Shown here piece after piece: positions 3,979 through 6,400 of a stretch of DNA of 6,400 nucleotides. The stretch covers positions 1-6,400 of the forward strand of contig JAGVYX010000031.1 in assembly GCA_018303045.1 (NCBI GenBank), in the 5' to 3' direction. The notes beneath the pieces are model-generated. The model was given only the letters and a program-made list of their open reading frames with translations, had not been told where the DNA came from and searched no databases. Positions within the stretch are counted from its first letter, which is position 1, and each line of letters opens with the position of its first letter. This DNA is from Candidatus Woesearchaeota archaeon. GTDB lineage: Archaea; Nanobdellota; Nanobdellia; Woesearchaeales; GW2011-AR9. Position numbers and translations under genes: made by a program.

Positions 3979-5250
3979 ATGAAACTAGAACTAGCTAAAG
4001 GCGTAAGAGACATACCGCCGGAAGAGAAAATACTTAAGGATAAAATTTTTAAAATAATTGAAAGAACCTTCCAACTATATGGTTTTATGCCTTTAGAAAC
4101 GCCAACCATCGAACGTTATGAAACTTTGGCAGCCAAATTTGGATCGGGAAAAGAATCCGATGCTCTGAAAGAAACATTCAAGCTTAAAGACCAGGGCGGA
4201 AGAAAATTAGGGTTAAGATTCGAATTAACAACTTCCCTAGCCAGATATGTGGCCAACAATCCAGCGTTAAAATTGCCTTTCAAGCGCTATGAATTCGGCC
4301 GAGTTTTTCGTGATGGACCGATTAAGTTAGGCCGTTATCGGGAATTCTGGCAGTGCGATGCCGATATTATCGGCAGCAATTCCATGTTAGCTGATGCCGA
4401 ATGCATCGCTGTCGCTGATCGAGTATTTAAAGAATTAAGTTTTAATTTTGTAATTAAAATAAATAATCGGAAAATCCTTAACGGGATTTTAACTCAGGCC
4501 GGAATAGCCCAGCGGAAAGAAGCCTTAATTGCTATTGATAAACTGGACAAAATTGGAGAGGCAGGAGTCAGCAAAGAATTAAAACAAAAAGGTTATCCAG
4601 ATAAGCAAATTAAGGAAGTGTTCCAATTAATCTCTTCAGGAATTTCTTTGGCTGAACTAAAACAAAATCTTACCGATCCTGAAGGAAAACAAGGCCTTGG
4701 CGAACTTCTGGAATTAACCGGTTATTTGAAACAAATGAAGATCGAATTTCAATTTGATGTAACTTTAGCCCGCGGACAAGCCTATTATACCGGAACGGTA
4801 ATGGAAGCTTATTTGAAAGATTCGCCGATAACCTCCTCCATTGCCGGCGGAGGAAGATACGATAAAATGATTGGCGGATTTATGGATAATAATCGTGAAA
4901 TTCCCGCCGTAGGCATTTCTTTTGGCATTGAACCGATCATGGATGCCTTAAAATTAGCTAACCAAGTAAAAGAAAAAACCGAAGCTAAATTGCTGATTAT
5001 TCCAATAAATACTGTTCCTCGATCTTTAGAGGTAGCGCAACAACTACGAACTGCTGGAATAAATACTGATTTTGCTTTAGGAAAGAAAGGGGTAAGCAAG
5101 AATTTAGAGTATGCTAATGTACTGGGAATTCCATATGTAGTTATTATCGGAGAAGATGAATTGAAGAAAAATAAAGTATTATTGAAAGAAATGGCTTCAG
5201 GAGCGGAACAACTATTAACGGTCGAGCAGATTATTAAGAAGTTAACGTGA
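3979..5250 (+). CDS. hisS: Histidyl-tRNA synthetase
   Basis: The enzyme charges tRNA-His with histidine using ATP in the cytoplasm. The 423-residue product has the usual class II layout and length. KGVRDIPP (7-14) is the N-terminal family signature; LRFELT (79-84) lies in the histidine/ATP pocket; motif 2 contains the catalytic FGRVFRDG (106-113) and EFWQCDADI (122-130). The histidine-specific HisA motif is LARGQAYYTG (263-272), with the key Arg265 kept but Gln-Ala where Leu-Asp (GLDYY) is common. The HisB motif is AGGGRYD (289-295), and motif 3 ends in AVGISFGIEPI (310-320). Residues 336-423 are the anticodon-binding domain. The ATG at 3979 places the family signature at the expected distance from the N terminus and fits the TATA box. 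Two tRNA-His genes lie just upstream, and a small membrane protein overlaps its stop codon. Confidence 0.96.
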   Translation: MKLELAKGVRDIPPEEKILKDKIFKIIERTFQLYGFMPLETPTIERYETLAAKFGSGKESDALKETFKLKDQGGRKLGLRFELTTSLARYVANNPALKLPFKRYEFGRVFRDGPIKLGRYREFWQCDADIIGSNSMLADAECIAVADRVFKELSFNFVIKINNRKILNGILTQAGIAQRKEALIAIDKLDKIGEAGVSKELKQKGYPDKQIKEVFQLISSGISLAELKQNLTDPEGKQGLGELLELTGYLKQMKIEFQFDVTLARGQAYYTGTVMEAYLKDSPITSSIAGGGRYDKMIGGFMDNNREIPAVGISFGIEPIMDALKLANQVKEKTEAKLLIIPINTVPRSLEVAQQLRTAGINTDFALGKKGVSKNLEYANVLGIPYVVIIGEDELKKNKVLLKEMASGAEQLLTVEQIIKKLT

Positions 5251-5411
5251 AACCGCTCTTTTTGAAGATATTGGGGGTAATTATTTTAATCATCCTAATC
5301 GTAAACCTGATCCTTTTTGCTTTAGCAATAATTACTGCAGCATTGTTCTGGATAATTATTATCTTGGGAGCATTGTTTGCGTATAAGCTATTGCCGAAGC
5401 TGAAGAAATAA
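5247..5411 (+). CDS. Small two-helix membrane protein, translationally coupled to hisS
   Basis: A GTG start at 5247 overlaps the hisS TGA stop by four bases (GTGA), and the frame runs 54 codons to TAA at 5409-5411. After a short basic start (MKPLFLK) the protein is almost entirely hydrophobic: one segment at about 8-30 (LGVIILIILIVNLILFALAI), a second at about 31-46 containing FWIIIILG, and a basic tail KLLPKLKK. The basic ends with hydrophobic core predict a two-helix hairpin or one long helix in the membrane. I do not recognise a family. The overlap suggests co-transcription and translational coupling with hisS; a functional link to tRNA charging cannot be inferred. Confidence 0.55.
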   Translation: MKPLFLKILGVIILIILIVNLILFALAIITAALFWIIIILGALFAYKLLPKLKK

Positions 5412-5424
5412 TTAGAACTCGGTA

Positions 5425-5468
5425 TTGAGAATTTTGAATAATTCCTATTTCATCAATAAAATTCTCAA
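5425..5468. terminator. 11-pair inverted repeat after the hisS operon (possible terminator)
   Basis: TTGAGAATTTT (5425-5435) is the exact reverse complement of AAAATTCTCAA (5458-5468), with a 22-base loop. It lies 13 bases after the stop of the small membrane protein and between convergent genes, so a transcription-ending or mRNA 3'-end role is plausible. The loop is longer than in typical intrinsic terminators. Confidence 0.4.
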
Positions 5469-5543
5469 AGAGACTTTGAAATGATCAAGATTTTACTCAT
5501 AAACAATAAAAAATTAGCAAAATCCCTCTCTTTCAAAGTTCTC
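5465..5543. repeat. Overlapping alternative stems in the convergent intergenic region
   Basis: TCAAAG (5465-5470) can pair with CTTTGA (5474-5479) around a 3-base loop. GAGACTTTGAAA (5470-5481) can instead pair with TTTCAAAG (5531-5538) plus TCTC (5540-5543), with one bulged T. The first stem also competes with the 11-pair repeat just upstream. The second may serve the minus-strand map gene as a 3'-end structure, since it lies 23-96 bases past its stop codon. Confidence 0.35.
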
Positions 5544-5565
5544 TATTGTAAGATGAAGATTAGTT

Positions 5566-6400
5566 TCACCATTTATCTTCTTCAATCCTGGTATAAACTA
5601 TCGGCTTGTCTTTAACAACCATGGAATGCTCGAATTGGGCCACCATCCCGCCAGAAATTTCAGCTAAGGGCGGATGCGCTGAAATTACTCCCGTTCGTAA
5701 TAATTCTTTCAAACCCAGTAATGTTGCTCCTTTGCCGATAGTTCTGGTCAGCCATCGGGTAGTAAACGGCAGCCCATTTTGCGGCGCCACTTGCTGTAAA
5801 ATCTGCCGGGCATAAGCCGTTCTGGCTGAAGCATTCGGACGAGCTACCATAAATACGGAAGCTGAACCTTTTTCCTTAACCAAGCCATCGCCAGTGGTTA
5901 CAAATGGCTCAATGGCAATCTGCCAGTCTTCCTTTAATTCAGTTTTATCGCCATTGTCATAAAAGGGAATGGAAACGCCGCCATGAACTTTATACCGGCC
6001 GAGAGTATGCCCGCGTAATTGCGCTCCCGGACGAACCAATTTAATGGCTGCTTTCAAAGCATTCTGAGATGCTTTAATCAAATCTTTATACTGATTGGAA
6101 GAACCAACAGCTGCGGTCATAGCGTTATCGGCCAGCCAGCCGTCAAGATGGACGCCAATATCAATTTTGATAACATCGCCTTCTTTGGTAACATCCGCAG
6201 TCTCATCAGTAGGACAACTGTGGGCAGCTACATCATTCAAAGCATACTGCACCCAGGCAATTTGGCCGCCCAACTCTTTAATTCTTTTTTCGCAATAATC
6301 CAGGATCTCTAAAATTGAAGAACCGGGAACAGCCAGCCTTTTAGCCCCTTCGTGTTTTACCTGCGAAGCGATTCTGCCTGCCTGAAGAAGTTTTTGGATT
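5566..6400 (-). CDS. map: Methionine aminopeptidase, type II (archaeal), with an internal deletion; 5' end just outside the window
   Basis: It removes the initiator methionine from new proteins using two divalent metal ions. The visible 277 residues (numbered from the codon at 6399-6397) start only a few residues after the expected N terminus: QKLLQAGRIA aligns with the beginning of archaeal enzymes, so the true start is probably a few codons beyond 6400. All five metal ligands are present: Asp80 (KIDIG), Asp91 (LADNA), His131 (RGHTLG), Glu164 (IAIEPF) and Glu257 (AQFEH); the substrate-contact His139 (RYKVHGG) is also kept. The Asp91 to His131 spacing is about 20 residues shorter than in the Pyrococcus enzyme as I remember it. 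The segment normally between RPG and the GH motif (LG..IE..I...GF.PI.N) is missing, RPGAQ running straight into LRGHTLG with the frame intact. An in-frame TTG at 6273 is internal, not the start. Confidence 0.93.
   Translation of the reverse strand, partial: IQKLLQAGRIASQVKHEGAKRLAVPGSSILEILDYCEKRIKELGGQIAWVQYALNDVAAHSCPTDETADVTKEGDVIKIDIGVHLDGWLADNAMTAAVGSSNQYKDLIKASQNALKAAIKLVRPGAQLRGHTLGRYKVHGGVSIPFYDNGDKTELKEDWQIAIEPFVTTGDGLVKEKGSASVFMVARPNASARTAYARQILQQVAPQNGLPFTTRWLTRTIGKGATLLGLKELLRTGVISAHPPLAEISGGMVAQFEHSMVVKDKPIVYTRIEEDKW

Noticed and set aside
3843..4109. Minus-strand frame at the start of hisS
   Set aside because: Overlaps the hisS promoter and N-terminal signature and is hydrophobic only because it is antisense to AT-rich code.
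4809..5099. Minus-strand frame inside hisS
   Set aside because: Shadow of the HisB motif and motif 3 region.
5481..5615. Plus-strand ATG frame of 44 codons between hisS and map
   Set aside because: Runs antisense into the end of map, lies over the intergenic stems, and has no promoter or family features.
5606..6312. Plus-strand frames antisense to map (5606-5815, 6019-6312, 6095-6298)
   Set aside because: All are shadows of the strongly supported methionine aminopeptidase gene.
1..6400. CRISPR array, insertion sequence or attachment site
   Set aside because: No regularly spaced repeats, no transposase frame and no terminal inverted repeats with target duplication were seen; direct repeats at the tRNA 3' ends were not found either.

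Overview
The window looks archaeal, probably from an AT-rich DPANN-type genome; the phylum is my inference. The evidence is a type II (archaeal/eukaryotic class) methionine aminopeptidase, tRNA genes interrupted by short introns that fold into bulge-helix-bulge (BHB) motifs, TATA boxes about 26-30 bases before start codons with almost no leader, and small, mostly independently promoted genes. No bacterial -10/-35 pairs or strong Shine-Dalgarno sites were found.

Left part (1-1025): the 3' end of a HEPN-domain (UPF0332-like) protein, followed after 4 bases by a broken remnant that begins like a DUF4011 helicase. A very basic 55-residue protein lies on the minus strand. A roughly 330-base stretch without a convincing gene follows, with several inverted repeats. 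This part looks like decaying accessory DNA.

Middle (1026-3117): two divergent membrane-protein genes. One is an unrecognised multi-spanning protein on the minus strand. The other is an unusual fusion on the plus strand: an N-terminal CDP-alcohol phosphotransferase-like membrane domain, whose metal-binding Asp motif is largely lost, joined to a diacylglycerol-kinase/LCB5-type lipid kinase domain with intact motifs.

Histidine block (3118-5411): a tRNA-His(GUG) gene with two introns (anticodon loop and T loop), and 312 bases later a second, different tRNA-His(GUG) gene with one intron. A candidate structured RNA lies between them. A small frameshifted reading frame follows, then hisS, the histidyl-tRNA synthetase, whose stop overlaps the GTG start of a 54-residue two-helix membrane protein. 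Both tRNAs keep the G-1:C73 pair that histidyl-tRNA synthetases read, so the tRNA genes and the enzyme that charges them sit side by side.

Right part (5412-6400): a convergent intergenic region with overlapping inverted repeats, then map on the minus strand running off the window edge. All its metal ligands are visible, but a block of about 22 residues usually found in this family is absent.
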